64,000 bases of DNA, taken from Aerococcus tenax. Its GTDB lineage: Bacteria > Bacillota > Bacilli > Lactobacillales > Aerococcaceae. Positions within the stretch are counted from its first letter, which is position 1, and every line of letters starts with the position of its first letter. The stretch is taken from the NCBI RefSeq assembly GCF_003286645.3, contig NZ_CP127382.2, positions 1,674,001 through 1,738,000 of the forward strand. Direction: 5' to 3'. Below the pieces are notes generated by a model, which did no database searches, was not told where the DNA came from, and saw only the letters and a program-made list of their open reading frames with translations. The position numbers were made by a program, and so were the translations under genes. Below, piece by piece: positions 23,251 to 34,004 of this stretch.

Positions 23251-25833
23251 TTATAAGCCACATTTTAATTGGGCGAAGCAATTGGAACAGGTGTTGCAGC
23301 CACCAATTTCTTCGACAATTCCGGTCCGGCAAATTGGACAGGTATTGCCAAGTTCGCTACCGAAGACGACTTCTTCTTCATTGGCTTCAGCTTGGGCTTG
23401 GTCGACTAATTGACGTAATTCTTCACTGTCATCAACGACAACCACATCGTCTTGCTTGTTTTGATCTGTTTGAGAATCTTGGTCACTGTCTTCATGTTCA
23501 TCCTTATTTAAGGTGAGGACTTGGGAATCCCGTGAGCCGTCAACATAAACGGTACCACCCTTAGCGCCGCCTTCATAAAGTTTTTCATAGACTTCGGCCA
23601 CTTGGTTAACCGCGTAACCCTTAGGCGCATTAACGGTCTTAGAAATGGAGCTATCTACCCAGCGTTGGATAGTGGTTTGCACATCAACGTGTTCTCTTGG
23701 GCTTAGGTCCATGGCAGAAACAAAGAAGTCAGGCAGGTTGTCAGCATCGGCTTCTGGATGTTTATCCAGGTATTCTTGGACGATGTCCGCATTGACTTCA
23801 ATAAATTTACCTAAACGACCGGTCCGGTAGTATTTAAAGGCAAAGTAAGGTTCGAGCCCAGTAGAGACATTCATCATGGTCCCGGTACTTCCGGTTGGCG
23901 CCACGGTGAGTAAGTGGGAGTTGCGGATCCCATACTTCAAGACGTCTTCACGGATGCTTTCAGGCATTCTTTGCATGAAACCAGATTGGACAAAGCGTTC
24001 TCTGAGGGCTTGGGTTTCTTCTTCGCTTTCCCCGATTAAGAATGGGAAGCTGCCCCGTTCTTTGGCCAGTTCGATGGAGGTTTGGTAAGCCGTTACCGCG
24101 ATGGTTTCAAAGACTTCATCGACTAATTGGTTACCTTCCTTAGAACCATAGCGTTTTTCACAGTAGATCAAGAGGTCAGCTAGACCCATTACCCCTAAAC
24201 CGATCCGACGTTCACCAAGAGCTTGTTTCTTGTTAGCTTCCAAGAAGTATGGAGTAGCATCGATCACGTTATCTTGCATGCGGATAGCGGTAGCTACTGT
24301 TTTTTGTAATTTCTTCTTGTCGAGGCGTTTGTTTTCCTTGTCCGCCATTTGAGCCAGGTTAATGGCACCCAGGTTACATACGGAGTAAGGCGCTAGGGGT
24401 TGTTCCCCACAAGGGTTGGTTGCCACAACCTTTTGACCGTAAGCCACTGCATTGGTGTCTTCATTAGCCCGGTCAATAAAGAAAATCCCTGGTTCAGCGG
24501 CGTAGGTAGCACAGATGTTGATCAATTGCCATAATTCTTGGGCAGGCAGGGTCCGGTAAGTAGTGATTTCATGACCCATGGCTTCCCATTCACGCACATC
24601 GCCAATTTCTTGCCATTGGGTGTCGTAAGCGGCCATTTCTTCTTGGTCATATTTTTCCACTGCTGGGAAGCGTAGGCTCCAGTCCTTACCTTCCTTCACA
24701 GCTTCCATAAAGTCTGATGAAATAGCTACGGAAATATTGGCCCCAGTTAAGAAGTCGGGTTCATTGACTTCATAATGGCCACCTAGTTCCAAATTTTCCT
24801 TGGCTTCAGCGTAAGCTGCATCACTGACTTGGTCGCCTTGTTTTTCCTTGAGGTCAACAACAGCTTGGTACATGTCGATTTGAGCTGGAGTTGAATAGAC
24901 AAATTTTAACTTTTCATCGACTAATTGTTTAATGTAGCTGTCCTTGGAGCTTTCCTTGATAAATTGAAGAATGCGTGGGTTTTGCATCTTAGAAATAATG
25001 AATTCCAAAATATCTGGATGCCAGTCTGCTAGCATGATCATTTGGGCTCCACGACGGCTACCGCCTTGTTCCACCAGGTGGGTTAATTTGGCAATGTCAT
25101 CTAACCAGGAAACCGCCCCAGAGGACTTCCCGTTAACCCCACGAACGAGAGAGTGACGTGGTCTTAGGGTGGAGCCATTGGTCCCTACACCCCCACCACG
25201 GGACATAATTTCCATGACTTCCTTACGGTGGTCAGCAATCCCACCCCGGGAGTCAGGCACATAAGGCATGACATAGCAGTTAAAGTAGGTGACATCGGTT
25301 CCGGAACCCACACCATATAAAACCCGGCCGGCAGGAACAAAGTTACCCTTGGATTCTTCTTGGTAGAAGGCCGCTTCAATCTCTTGGCGACGATCTTCAT
25401 TTTTATCAATGGCTGCTAGCCCATGGGCATTCCGTTTGGCAATTTGTTCATAGTAGATTTCTAAAGGTTTGTCGATTTCATCCAATGGGCGTTTTACCAG
25501 GCCAGTTTCCTGTTCTTCTCCCATTAGGGACCCACGATAGGCTTCTTCGACCCAAATGGTTGCGGTCTTGTTCTCAATGGCTTGGACAATCCCGATCCCC
25601 CGTCCTGGATATTGCGGGTCAGGACGGACAGTTAATACCACTAAGTCACCAGGGGCTAGGGTTTCTTTCATGGTGTCTTTAAAGGAATAACGGTCCAACA
25701 TGACCATCCGACTGATGCCAGAGAAGGTTTTGTTCATGTCTTCTGTCATCGGATAAACTTGAGGGAAGGATTTGATGGCTTGGTTAAGCGCCTCTTTATT
25801 CCATTCCACAATATTCTTCATCGCAGTTTCCAT
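23251..25833 (-). CDS. nrdJ: Adenosylcobalamin-dependent (class II) ribonucleotide reductase
   Basis: 860 residues. Reduces ribonucleotides to deoxyribonucleotides by a B12 radical mechanism, independent of oxygen. Core motifs: FNCYVMPYVPDSRGGI, the RGGGVGTN loop, the active-site NPCGEQPLAPYSVCNLGAIN (NPCGEQ plus the CNLG cysteine) and the phosphate-binding APTGSTG. The C-terminal zinc-ribbon-like tail has CPICRTG..CNTCSNC and ends in CGL. AAAGGAG precedes the ATG. It has its own promoter and two NrdR-box-like sites upstream. Confidence 0.94.
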   Translation of the reverse strand: METAMKNIVEWNKEALNQAIKSFPQVYPMTEDMNKTFSGISRMVMLDRYSFKDTMKETLAPGDLVVLTVRPDPQYPGRGIGIVQAIENKTATIWVEEAYRGSLMGEEQETGLVKRPLDEIDKPLEIYYEQIAKRNAHGLAAIDKNEDRRQEIEAAFYQEESKGNFVPAGRVLYGVGSGTDVTYFNCYVMPYVPDSRGGIADHRKEVMEIMSRGGGVGTNGSTLRPRHSLVRGVNGKSSGAVSWLDDIAKLTHLVEQGGSRRGAQMIMLADWHPDILEFIISKMQNPRILQFIKESSKDSYIKQLVDEKLKFVYSTPAQIDMYQAVVDLKEKQGDQVSDAAYAEAKENLELGGHYEVNEPDFLTGANISVAISSDFMEAVKEGKDWSLRFPAVEKYDQEEMAAYDTQWQEIGDVREWEAMGHEITTYRTLPAQELWQLINICATYAAEPGIFFIDRANEDTNAVAYGQKVVATNPCGEQPLAPYSVCNLGAINLAQMADKENKRLDKKKLQKTVATAIRMQDNVIDATPYFLEANKKQALGERRIGLGVMGLADLLIYCEKRYGSKEGNQLVDEVFETIAVTAYQTSIELAKERGSFPFLIGESEEETQALRERFVQSGFMQRMPESIREDVLKYGIRNSHLLTVAPTGSTGTMMNVSTGLEPYFAFKYYRTGRLGKFIEVNADIVQEYLDKHPEADADNLPDFFVSAMDLSPREHVDVQTTIQRWVDSSISKTVNAPKGYAVNQVAEVYEKLYEGGAKGGTVYVDGSRDSQVLTLNKDEHEDSDQDSQTDQNKQDDVVVVDDSEELRQLVDQAQAEANEEEVVFGSELGNTCPICRTGIVEEIGGCNTCSNCFAQLKCGL

Positions 25834-25931
25834 AATGAATCTCCTTTATACTTTACTTGTTTGTAGACTTTTCAGCTGCTTTAGCGTGAGTTAAGTTAAT
25901 GGTCTATCGGCTAAAAATTAGCTGCATTGCT

Positions 25932-25960
25932 ATTATAGGAAAAACTTAAGCAGAAAGCAA
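25932..25960 (-). promoter_or_regulatory. Promoter of nrdJ
   Basis: Minus-strand TTGCTT (25955-25960), 17 bp, TATAAT (25932-25937); the leader to nrdJ is about 90 nt. Confidence 0.75.
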
Positions 25961-25967
25961 GCTAAAA

Positions 25968-26015
25968 AATCAATATATAGTATCAATTAAAAAGCAACAA
26001 CACTATATATAGTGT
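25968..26015. promoter_or_regulatory. Tandem NrdR-box-like sites upstream of nrdJ
   Basis: Distal box ACACTATATATAGTGT (26000-26015) is a perfect palindrome that fits the NrdR consensus acaCwAtATaTwGtgt at every position. Proximal box AATCAATATATAGTAT (25968-25983) fits 13 of 16, including all the strongly conserved ones. The centres are 32 bp apart, about three helical turns, and lie just upstream of the nrdJ -35. Confidence 0.75.
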
Positions 26016-26024
26016 TGTTGCTTT
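25991..26024. repeat. Perfect inverted repeat around the distal NrdR box
   Basis: A 34-bp perfect palindrome: AAAGCAACAACACTATA (25991-26007) and its complement (26008-26024). On the minus strand TT follows its terminal TTT. It could act as a second rpoC terminator as well as carrying the NrdR-like box. Confidence 0.7.
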
Positions 26025-26062
26025 GCTTGAAGCGGTTAAAGCCCAGTCCCATGGCCTTGGGC

Positions 26063-26108
26063 AAAAAGAGAGGCGCATATCTTGTAGTCGGATATGCGCC
26101 TATCCTCT
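26063..26108 (-). terminator. Terminator of rpoBC
   Basis: Minus-strand AGGCGCATATC (from 26101) pairs with GATATGCGCCT (to 26070), then CTCTTTTTG. A second small hairpin GCCCA/TGGGC (26041-26062) follows. Confidence 0.85.
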
Positions 26109-26128
26109 TTTAATGGCTTCTACCCTAA

Positions 26129-29100
26129 TTAAGGCATGCCGCTATAGTTTTCATCGATTGGTTTGGTAATTGTCGCAATTTCGGCTGGGTTTTCGTTGTC
26201 AGATGGCTCATGGGCCGGCACTTCAACAACTTGTTCCACACCTAATTTTTCTGGTTCCATGTGACGGTAGCGACCGACACCAGTACCAGCAGGAATTATC
26301 TTACCAATAATGACGTTTTCTTTCAATCCAAGTAACTCGTCCCGTTTACCGCTAATGGCAGCGTCAGTGAGGACCTTGGTAGTTTCTTGGAAGGACGCGG
26401 CAGATAGGAAGGACTTGGTTTCCAAGGCTGCCTTGGTAATTCCTAGGAGGACTGGTTGACAGGTAGCTGGTTGTTGGCCAGTCTTAATGATTTCCTCATT
26501 GGCGTCTTCAAATTCACCAATGTCCATTAAATGTCCTGGCAACAAGTCAGAAGCGCCTGGGTCTAAGACTCTTACCTTACGCATCATTTGACGTAGGAGG
26601 ACTTCCACGTGCTTGTCGTTAATGTCCACCCCTTGTTGACGGTAAACCCGTTGGATTTCCGCTAACATGTAGTTTTCTACGGTGAGGGAATTAGTGATCC
26701 GGAGCAATTCTTTGGGATCAATGGACCCTTCGGTTAATTGGGCACCACGTTCAATCAAGTCGCCTTCACTGACCTTCATACGGGCAGTGTAAGGCACCTT
26801 GTATTCCCGTTCGTCAGTTTCCCCTTTGACGGTAACGGTCTTGGTCCGGGTTTCTTCTTCAATATCAATGGCCACGACTTCCCCGGTCACTTCAGTAATC
26901 ACCGCTTGCCCTTTCGGATGACGGGCTTCAACGATTTCTTGAACACGAGGTAAACCTTGGGTAATGTCATCCCCGGCAACCCCACCGGTATGGAAGGTAC
27001 GCATGGTCAACTGAGTACCAGGTTCTCCAATGGATTGGGCAGCCACGATACCAACTGCTTCACCGACTTCGACTTCACCATTGGTTGCTAGGTCAGAACC
27101 GTAGCAGTACTTACATACCCCATGGCGGGTCCGGCAGGTAAAGGCAGAACGAATAGTAACATGTTTGAGGCCAGCAGCTTCAATCTTAGCTGCAGTTTCT
27201 GGTGAAACCAGCTCATTATGGTGAGCGAGAACTTCACCGGTTTTTGGATCACGGACAGTTTTTTGGATATAACGACCAGTCAGACGTTCAGCCAGGCTTT
27301 CGATCATTTCGTTACCTTCTTTGATGGCTGAAACGGTTAAGCCACGGTCGGTTCCACAATCATTTTCACGGATAATCACGTCTTGGGCCACGTCAACCAG
27401 ACGACGGGTTAGATAACCAGAGTCGGCCGTCTTCAAGGCGGTATCGGTCATCCCTTTACGCGCCCCGTGAGTGGAGATAAACATTTCTTGAACCGATAGC
27501 CCTTCACGGAAGTTAGAAGTAACTGGCAGTTCAATAATCTTACCACTTGGTCCCGCCATCAAACCACGCATCCCCGCTAATTGGGTAAAGTTGGAGATGT
27601 TACCACGAGCACCAGAGTCCATCATGATAAAGAATGGGTTGTCTGGAGACAGACTGTGTTTCAATTCGTCTTCAATGTCGTTTTTAACATCATTCCAAGT
27701 GCTGATGACTTGGTCATAGCGTTCGTCATCGGTAATTAAACCACGACGGTATTGCTTCATGATATTGTCAACGCGTTTGTGCCCCTTGTCCACGTGTTGG
27801 TCCTTGGCATCTAAAACGGTAATATCAGCAATCCCAACGGTAATCCCTGACTTGGTGGAGTAGTAGTAACCAAGAGCCTTCAAGCGGTCTAAGAATTGGG
27901 AGGTTTCAGTAACCTTCAAGCGCTTGAAGATGGCGGCGATAATTTCTTCTAAGTAGCCCTTCTTAAATGGCGCCGTGGTCTCTAATTGAGCAATTGCTTT
28001 TTCGGTATCTTCCCCGGGATTGACGAAGAAACGATCAGCGGTTTGACCATTTAAGTTTTCTGATGTGGGCTCATTAATATAAGCAAAATCAGCCGGCATG
28101 ATCTCATTAAAGAACAATTTACCAATAGAAGTAATCATTAATTGTTCTTTTTGTTGGTCGGTCCATGCATATTTAGGGAAGTGTTTCGGACTAATCACGA
28201 CCCGGGTATGCAATTGAGCCGCCCCATTAGTATAAGCAATATGGGCTTCGCTGAGTGAAGAAATCTTCATCCCTTCCCCAGTCATCCCGGCTTCTTCTTG
28301 AGTCAAGTAGTAGTTCCCTAAGACCATGTCTTGGGATGGGGTAACCACTGGTTGACCATCTTTAGGGTTTAGGATGTGGGAAGCGGCCAGCATTAAGATA
28401 CGAGCTTCAGCTTGGGCTTCTTCTCCTAAAGGTAAGTGGACCGCCATTTGGTCCCCGTCAAAGTCGGCATTATAAGCTTCACAGGCTAAGGGGTGAAGAC
28501 GGATAGCCTTCCCTTCAACCAGGACGGGTTCAAAGGCTTGAATCCCCAAACGGTGGAGGGTAGGTGCCCGGTTAAGTAGTATCGGGTGTTCACGCATGAT
28601 CTCTCCGAGAGGTTCCCAAACAGCATCATCCTTACGTTCAATCATCCGTTTAGCATGTTTAGCATTGGTGGCAATTTCACGGTCCACCAATTCCCGAATC
28701 AAGAATGGTTTAAAGAGTTCTAGAGCCATTTCTTTAGGCAGACCACATTGGTAGAACTTCAAGTGTGGTCCAATGGCAATAACGGAACGTCCAGAGTAGT
28801 CCACCCGTTTCCCTAAGAGGTTTTGGCGGAAACGGCCTTGCTTCCCTTTCAACATATGGGAGAGGGACTTCAATGGGCGGTTACCCGGTCCAGTCACAGG
28901 ACGGCCGCGACGACCATTATCGACTAAGGCATCAACGGCTTCTTGGAGCATCCGTTTTTCATTTTGGACAATAATATTTGGTGCATTGAGGTCTAATAAA
29001 CGTTTTAGACGGTTGTTCCGGTTAATCACCCGGCGGTAGAGGTCGTTTAAGTCACTGGTTGCGAAACGGCCCCCATCCAGTTGCACCATGGGACGGAGTT

Positions 29101-29809
29101 CAGGTGGGATCACAGGAATCACATCAAGAACCATCCATTCCGGTTTGTTACCAGATTTTCTAAAGGCATCCATGATGTCTAAGCGGCGGATCGCCCGGGT
29201 CCGTTTTTGACCCTTGGCAGTCCGTAATTCTTCTTTTAATTCTGCACATTCGCTGTCAAGGTCTACGCGGCGTAGAAGTTCCTTAATGGCTTCAGCACCA
29301 ATCCCCGCTTGGAAACGGTCACCATATTCGGCCTTATACTCCCGGTATTCCCGTTCAGAAAGCAATTGCTTAGGAGCTAAAGGTGTGTCACCACCGTCAA
29401 TGACCACGTGAGAAGCAAAATAAATCACTTCTTCTAAGGACCGTGGGCTCATATCTAAAATCAGGCCCATCCGACTGGGAATGCCTTTAAAGTACCAAAT
29501 GTGGGTAACTGGTGAAGCTAATTCCAAGTGGCCCATCCGTTCACGACGGACTTTGGCCTTGGTTACTTCAACCCCACAACGGTCACATACCACACCCGCA
29601 TAACGGATTCGTTTATATTTTCCACAAGCACATTCGTAGTCCTTGGTTGGCCCAAAAATACGTTCACAGAAAAGACCGTCTTTTTCTGGTTTTAAGGTAC
29701 GGTAGTTGATTGTTTCCGGTTTCTTGACTTCACCATAGGACCAGGAACGGATCTTATCTGGTGAGGCTAAACCAATTTTTATACTTTCAAATTTATTTAC
29801 ATCGACCAA
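26129..29809 (-). CDS. rpoC: DNA-directed RNA polymerase subunit beta'
   Basis: About 1226 residues. N-terminal zinc site [20 protein letters not shown], the active-site NADFDGDQM, the bridge-helix/trigger-loop region, and a second zinc site [13 protein letters not shown]. The start is probably the TTG at 29809: GGGAGG lies 8 nt before it and translation then begins [16 protein letters not shown], as in Bacillus. An ATG six codons earlier (29827) is in frame, but the SD would fall inside the gene. A repeat-laden spacer of about 255 bp separates it from rpoB, far longer than usual. Confidence 0.97.
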   Translation of the reverse strand: MVDVNKFESIKIGLASPDKIRSWSYGEVKKPETINYRTLKPEKDGLFCERIFGPTKDYECACGKYKRIRYAGVVCDRCGVEVTKAKVRRERMGHLELASPVTHIWYFKGIPSRMGLILDMSPRSLEEVIYFASHVVIDGGDTPLAPKQLLSEREYREYKAEYGDRFQAGIGAEAIKELLRRVDLDSECAELKEELRTAKGQKRTRAIRRLDIMDAFRKSGNKPEWMVLDVIPVIPPELRPMVQLDGGRFATSDLNDLYRRVINRNNRLKRLLDLNAPNIIVQNEKRMLQEAVDALVDNGRRGRPVTGPGNRPLKSLSHMLKGKQGRFRQNLLGKRVDYSGRSVIAIGPHLKFYQCGLPKEMALELFKPFLIRELVDREIATNAKHAKRMIERKDDAVWEPLGEIMREHPILLNRAPTLHRLGIQAFEPVLVEGKAIRLHPLACEAYNADFDGDQMAVHLPLGEEAQAEARILMLAASHILNPKDGQPVVTPSQDMVLGNYYLTQEEAGMTGEGMKISSLSEAHIAYTNGAAQLHTRVVISPKHFPKYAWTDQQKEQLMITSIGKLFFNEIMPADFAYINEPTSENLNGQTADRFFVNPGEDTEKAIAQLETTAPFKKGYLEEIIAAIFKRLKVTETSQFLDRLKALGYYYSTKSGITVGIADITVLDAKDQHVDKGHKRVDNIMKQYRRGLITDDERYDQVISTWNDVKNDIEDELKHSLSPDNPFFIMMDSGARGNISNFTQLAGMRGLMAGPSGKIIELPVTSNFREGLSVQEMFISTHGARKGMTDTALKTADSGYLTRRLVDVAQDVIIRENDCGTDRGLTVSAIKEGNEMIESLAERLTGRYIQKTVRDPKTGEVLAHHNELVSPETAAKIEAAGLKHVTIRSAFTCRTRHGVCKYCYGSDLATNGEVEVGEAVGIVAAQSIGEPGTQLTMRTFHTGGVAGDDITQGLPRVQEIVEARHPKGQAVITEVTGEVVAIDIEEETRTKTVTVKGETDEREYKVPYTARMKVSEGDLIERGAQLTEGSIDPKELLRITNSLTVENYMLAEIQRVYRQQGVDINDKHVEVLLRQMMRKVRVLDPGASDLLPGHLMDIGEFEDANEEIIKTGQQPATCQPVLLGITKAALETKSFLSAASFQETTKVLTDAAISGKRDELLGLKENVIIGKIIPAGTGVGRYRHMEPEKLGVEQVVEVPAHEPSDNENPAEIATITKPIDENYSGMP

Positions 29810-29865
29810 GAGGTCAACCTCCCTCATTAATCACTGAAACTGCTAAGAGCTAGAGCAAATTGACA

Positions 29866-29896
29866 TTATACTTTGGTGTGACTGTCACACTCTATT
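29866..29896 (+). repeat. Family-B end fragment
   Basis: TTGGTGTGACTGTCACACTC matches the right end of the copy at 45907-46023 (TTTGGCGTGACTGTCACACTC). It is a remnant of a second copy beside the full one. Confidence 0.55.
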
Positions 29897-29897
29897 C

Positions 29898-30067
29898 AAA
29901 CCTGCTCCGAGTGCAAGGCAAGCGTCCACTTCACTAAAGGTCGGCGAAGTCTCTTTGAGACTTCTTTCGCCCTTTAGCTCCAGTTGCTATAGCTGTAGGA
30001 AGCGTTAGCGACATACAGATATAGTATGCGTAGCGATCTTGCCTTTTAGCGCACCCGTCGCACTCTA
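29898..30067 (+). repeat. Family-B hairpin repeat between rpoC and rpoB, with 54-bp insert
   Basis: Left end AAACCTGCTCC, right end GTCGCACTCTA. Arms GAGTGCAAGGCAAG and CTTGCC..GCGCAC are complementary apart from a bulge. Conserved CCACTTCA and TAGCTCCAGT are present. A 54-bp insert (29984-30037) follows CCAG; it also occurs at 42017-42070. The CTA at 30065-30067 is the rpoB stop codon on the minus strand, so the element end overlaps the gene. Confidence 0.65.
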
Positions 30068-33000
30068 TTCATTTGCTTGTTTTTTGGCGATGATTTCTTC
30101 GTCATTGCCTTCGCTTTGTTTTTCCTCTTGGTTCTTATCCTTGTCTTCATCTTCTTGTTCTTGGTTTTCTTTGTGATCACGACGGGTGACTTGGACTGGA
30201 TCTTCATCACGTAAGTCAAGTTCCTTGTCACTTTCATCGAGGACTTGGATGTCTAAACCTAGGGATTGTAACTCTTTGACGAGCACGCGGAAGGATTCCG
30301 GCACACTTGGTTTAGGAATGGGGTCACCTTTTACGATAGCTTCGTAGGTTTGCACCCGGCCAACCACGTCGTCTGATTTATAGGTAAGGATTTCTTGTAG
30401 GGTGTAAGCAGCACCGTAAGCTTCCAGTGCCCAAACTTCCATTTCCCCGAAACGTTGTCCCCCAAATTGCGCTTTACCACCTAGTGGTTGTTGGGTAACT
30501 AGGGAGTAAGGTCCAATAGAACGGGCATGGAGCTTGTCATCGACCATGTGGGAGAGTTTCAAGTAGTACATAACCCCTACAGAAACGCGGTTATCAAAAG
30601 GTTCACCGGTTCGACCGTCGTAAAGCACGGTCTTAGCATCTTCGGCCATGCCGGCTTCTTTAACGGTTTCCCAAATATCTTCATCTTGGGCCCCGTCAAA
30701 TACAGGTGTTGCCACATGGATACCTAAGTTCCGGGCAGCCATTCCTAAGTGGAGTTCTAGCACCTGTCCGATATTCATCCGAGAAGGCACCCCTAATGGG
30801 TTCAAGCAGATATCGACTGGGGTACCATCTGGTAAGTAAGGCATGTCTTCTTCTGGTAAAACAATGGAGACAACCCCTTTGTTACCGTGACGACCAGCCA
30901 TTTTATCCCCAACTTGGATCTTACGTTTTTGGATAATGTAAACCCGAACCATCATGGAAACACCAGGTTTGAGTTCGTCACCGTTTTCACGGTGGAAGAC
31001 TTTAACGTCATTAACGATACCGCCACCACCATGAGGTACCCGTAAGGAAGTATCACGGACTTCACGGGCTTTTTCACCAAAGATGGCATGGAGTAGGTGT
31101 TCTTCAGGACTGAGTTCAGTCACACCTTTAGGGGTTACCTTACCCACTAAGATGTCGCCATCAGTGACTTCAGCACCGATGCGGATAATCCCGTTCTCAT
31201 CGAGGTTACGGAGGGCATCTTCACCCACATTAGGAATTTCGCGAGTGATTTCTTCTGGCCCTAATTTAGTGTCACGGGCTTCAGATTCCAATTCGTCAAT
31301 ATGGATTGAGGTATAGACGTCTTCTTTCACCAAACGTTCGGAAAGCACAACCGCGTCTTCATAGTTATAACCATCCCAGGTCATGAAGGCGATGATTGGG
31401 TTTTGCCCGAGGGCTAATTCCCCACCTTCCATAGAAGGTCCGTTAGCGAGGATTTCGTCCTTATCAACTTGGTCGCCCTTGCGTACCAATGGGGTTTGGT
31501 TATAGCAGGAGCTGGCGTTAGACCGGTAGAATTTCACTAATTCATACTTGTCTAAGGCGCCTTCTTCAGTCCGGACACGGATTTCACGGGCGTCGACATA
31601 GTCCACCACACCGGCCCGCTTACAGGTCACTGCAGCCCCAGAGTCATGGGCAGCCTTATATTCCATCCCGGTCCCTACTAAAGGTGCATGAGGGTTTAAG
31701 AGCGGCACTGCTTGCCGTTGCATGTTGGCCCCCATCAAGGCCCGGTTGGAGTCGTCGTTTTCCAAGAAAGGAATACATGCTGTTGCGACAGAAACCACCT
31801 GTTTAGGGGAAACGTCCATGTAGTCGACTTCTTCTGGAGAAACTTCAATATTTTCTTCAATCTTACGTGCCATAATGGTATCGGTAGCAAAAGAACCATC
31901 TTCATTTAAAGGCGTGTTCCCTTGAGCGATAACAAAACGGTCTTCTTCATCCGCCGTTAGGTAGTCAATCTTATCGGTAACCTTGTGGGTATTCCAGTCT
32001 ACCCGGCGGTATGGGGTTTCAATGAAACCAAAGTCATTAATCTTAGCATAAGTCGCCAAGGAGTTGATCAGACCAATGTTAGGTCCTTCAGGGGTTTCAA
32101 TTGGACACATCCGACCATAGTGAGAGTAGTGAACGTCACGCACTTCGTAACCGGCACGGTCCCGGGTCAAACCACCAGGTCCCAAGGCTGATAGGCGACG
32201 TTTGTGCGTCAACTCAGAAAGTGGGTTGTTTTGGTCCATGAATTGGGATAATTGGGATGACCCAAAGAATTCACGAATCGATGCCACCACTGGACGGATA
32301 TTGATCAATTGTTGGGGGGTAACCGTATCGATGTCTTGGATAGACATTCTCTCTCTGACCACCCGTTCCATCCGGCTTAAGCCGATCCGGAGTTGGTTTT
32401 GTAACAATTCACCCACAGAACGGATCCGACGGTTACCCAAGTGGTCGATATCGTCGGTAGTCCCTAAGCCTTCATAGAGGTTCAAGAAATAGTTCATCGC
32501 GGTTAAGACGTCAGCAACGGTTAGTGACTTGTAGTCGGAATTTTGCATAGCGTTTCCGATCACATGAATCACACGTTCTGGGTCCTTAGGCGCCACAATC
32601 TTAATTAATTGGATGTCAACCGGATCAGTGAGCACCGCGTCATCATTTGGATAAACGGTCACTAAACCGAGGCCATTATCTAACTTGTCACTAATGTCAT
32701 CTAAGACTTCACGGGTGAAGACTGTCCCAGCTTCCAGGACAATTTCACCAGTCTCATTATCGACTAAGTTTTCTGCCAGGGTTTGTTTATATAGACGGGA
32801 TTTTAAGTCTAATTTCTTGTTGATCTTGTAGCGTCCAACAGCAGCCAAATCATAACGACGTGGGTCGAAGAAACGCGTATTTAATAAGTTACGGGAGGAT
32901 TCAGCGGTTTTTGGTTCACCAGGACGGAGGCGCTCATAAATATCTTTTAAGGCTTCTTCAGTCCGGGAGTCCGATGGGTTTTTGTGGACATCTTTTTCTA

Positions 33001-33661
33001 GGGTTAAACTCAGGGTTTCACTGTCACCAAAGAGTTCACGGATTTGGTCATCAGACCCAAAACCTAGAGCCCGCATTAACACAGTCATTTGTAGCTTACG
33101 GGTCCGGTCAATCCGCACATAGGAAATATCCTTAGCATCGGTTTCCATTTCTAACCAGGCACCCCGGTTAGGAATCACGGTAGCTCCATAAGAAAGTTTC
33201 CCATTTTTGTCTACTTTATCATTGTAGTAAACCCCTGGGGAACGGACCAATTGCGAAACAATAACCCGTTCAGAACCGTTAATAATGAAGGTCCCACTAT
33301 CAGTCATCAATGGGAAGTCCCCAAAGAAAACTTCTTGGTCCTTAATTTCACCGGTTTCGCTATTGATTAAACGCAATTTAACATACATTGGCGCCGCATA
33401 GTTAGTGTCTTGTTGACGCGATTCAGACATATCATATTTAGGTTCTTGGAAGGAATAGTCCACGAACTCTAAGGCTAATTTGCCTCCGTGGTCTTCAATC
33501 GGTGAAATATCACTAAACATTTCCCGAATCCCCTTATCCAATAACCAACGATAAGATTCGGTTTGAATCTCAATCAAGTTTGGCAACTCGAGCACTTCAT
33601 TGATGCGCGAGTAAGAACGCCGTACGCGGTGTTTGCCGTATTCAACATTATGTCCTGCCAT
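30065..33661 (-). CDS. rpoB: DNA-directed RNA polymerase subunit beta
   Basis: 1198 residues. Rif-region motifs [32 protein letters not shown], with the residues commonly mutated for rifampicin resistance unaltered by eye; later [12 protein letters not shown] and the [25 protein letters not shown]-terminal core. The last 60 residues form a strongly acidic and lysine/glutamine-rich tail ([14 protein letters not shown]) beyond the usual end. GAGAGGTGG precedes the ATG by about 11 nt. A promoter lies about 220 bp upstream, so rpoBC is transcribed apart from rplJL, which is 13 kb away. Confidence 0.97.
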   Translation of the reverse strand: MAGHNVEYGKHRVRRSYSRINEVLELPNLIEIQTESYRWLLDKGIREMFSDISPIEDHGGKLALEFVDYSFQEPKYDMSESRQQDTNYAAPMYVKLRLINSETGEIKDQEVFFGDFPLMTDSGTFIINGSERVIVSQLVRSPGVYYNDKVDKNGKLSYGATVIPNRGAWLEMETDAKDISYVRIDRTRKLQMTVLMRALGFGSDDQIRELFGDSETLSLTLEKDVHKNPSDSRTEEALKDIYERLRPGEPKTAESSRNLLNTRFFDPRRYDLAAVGRYKINKKLDLKSRLYKQTLAENLVDNETGEIVLEAGTVFTREVLDDISDKLDNGLGLVTVYPNDDAVLTDPVDIQLIKIVAPKDPERVIHVIGNAMQNSDYKSLTVADVLTAMNYFLNLYEGLGTTDDIDHLGNRRIRSVGELLQNQLRIGLSRMERVVRERMSIQDIDTVTPQQLINIRPVVASIREFFGSSQLSQFMDQNNPLSELTHKRRLSALGPGGLTRDRAGYEVRDVHYSHYGRMCPIETPEGPNIGLINSLATYAKINDFGFIETPYRRVDWNTHKVTDKIDYLTADEEDRFVIAQGNTPLNEDGSFATDTIMARKIEENIEVSPEEVDYMDVSPKQVVSVATACIPFLENDDSNRALMGANMQRQAVPLLNPHAPLVGTGMEYKAAHDSGAAVTCKRAGVVDYVDAREIRVRTEEGALDKYELVKFYRSNASSCYNQTPLVRKGDQVDKDEILANGPSMEGGELALGQNPIIAFMTWDGYNYEDAVVLSERLVKEDVYTSIHIDELESEARDTKLGPEEITREIPNVGEDALRNLDENGIIRIGAEVTDGDILVGKVTPKGVTELSPEEHLLHAIFGEKAREVRDTSLRVPHGGGGIVNDVKVFHRENGDELKPGVSMMVRVYIIQKRKIQVGDKMAGRHGNKGVVSIVLPEEDMPYLPDGTPVDICLNPLGVPSRMNIGQVLELHLGMAARNLGIHVATPVFDGAQDEDIWETVKEAGMAEDAKTVLYDGRTGEPFDNRVSVGVMYYLKLSHMVDDKLHARSIGPYSLVTQQPLGGKAQFGGQRFGEMEVWALEAYGAAYTLQEILTYKSDDVVGRVQTYEAIVKGDPIPKPSVPESFRVLVKELQSLGLDIQVLDESDKELDLRDEDPVQVTRRDHKENQEQEDEDKDKNQEEKQSEGNDEEIIAKKQANE

Positions 33662-33772
33662 GAATGAGTAGCCACCTCTCCAAAAAGTAAATCTTTTAGC
33701 CTACAATTATTAAGAAAATATTAAGAAATGATTAAAATTAGATAAAATCGCTTCTTTTTACCCGTTTTTGGG

Positions 33773-33817
33773 CAAAAAAAAGACAAAAGACTCAAGGCCA
33801 TGCCTACTTCTTTTGTT
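33773..33817 (-). terminator. Terminator-like hairpin in the rpoB leader
   Basis: Minus-strand ACAAAAGA pairs with TCTTTTGT, with an inner AGGC/GCCT stem, followed by C and a run of eight T. It lies between the rpoB promoter and the rpoB start, so it would act as an attenuator. Confidence 0.5.
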
Positions 33818-33883
33818 TTATCCCATCAAAGCCTACGGACAATATTTCGTACACTTCTTCTATTTAATAATCAATCATTATTC

Positions 33884-33912
33884 ATATTACTAGCTATTTA
33901 ATTCTTTGTCAA
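33884..33912 (-). promoter_or_regulatory. Promoter of rpoBC
   Basis: Minus-strand TTGACA (33907-33912), 17 bp, TAATAT (33884-33889). Predicts a leader of about 220 nt. Confidence 0.75.
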
Positions 33913-33942
33913 GAAGTTTTTTCTTAAAGGATGATTCTTTAA

Positions 33943-33971
33943 TGGCTTCTTAGCCAGAGCTTTTGTATAAT
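33943..33971 (+). promoter_or_regulatory. Promoter of msrA
   Basis: TATAAT (33966-33971) with TTTTG before it; the -35 (TGGCTT, 33943-33948) is weak. Divergent from the rpoBC promoter. Confidence 0.55.
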
Positions 33972-34004
33972 AGTTTCAAAATAGAAAAGAGGAAGGATGT
34001 TATT

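Noticed and set aside
25834..25990. Cobalamin riboswitch before nrdJ
   Set aside because: No B12 box (GCCACTG) and the leader after the promoter is only about 90 nt.
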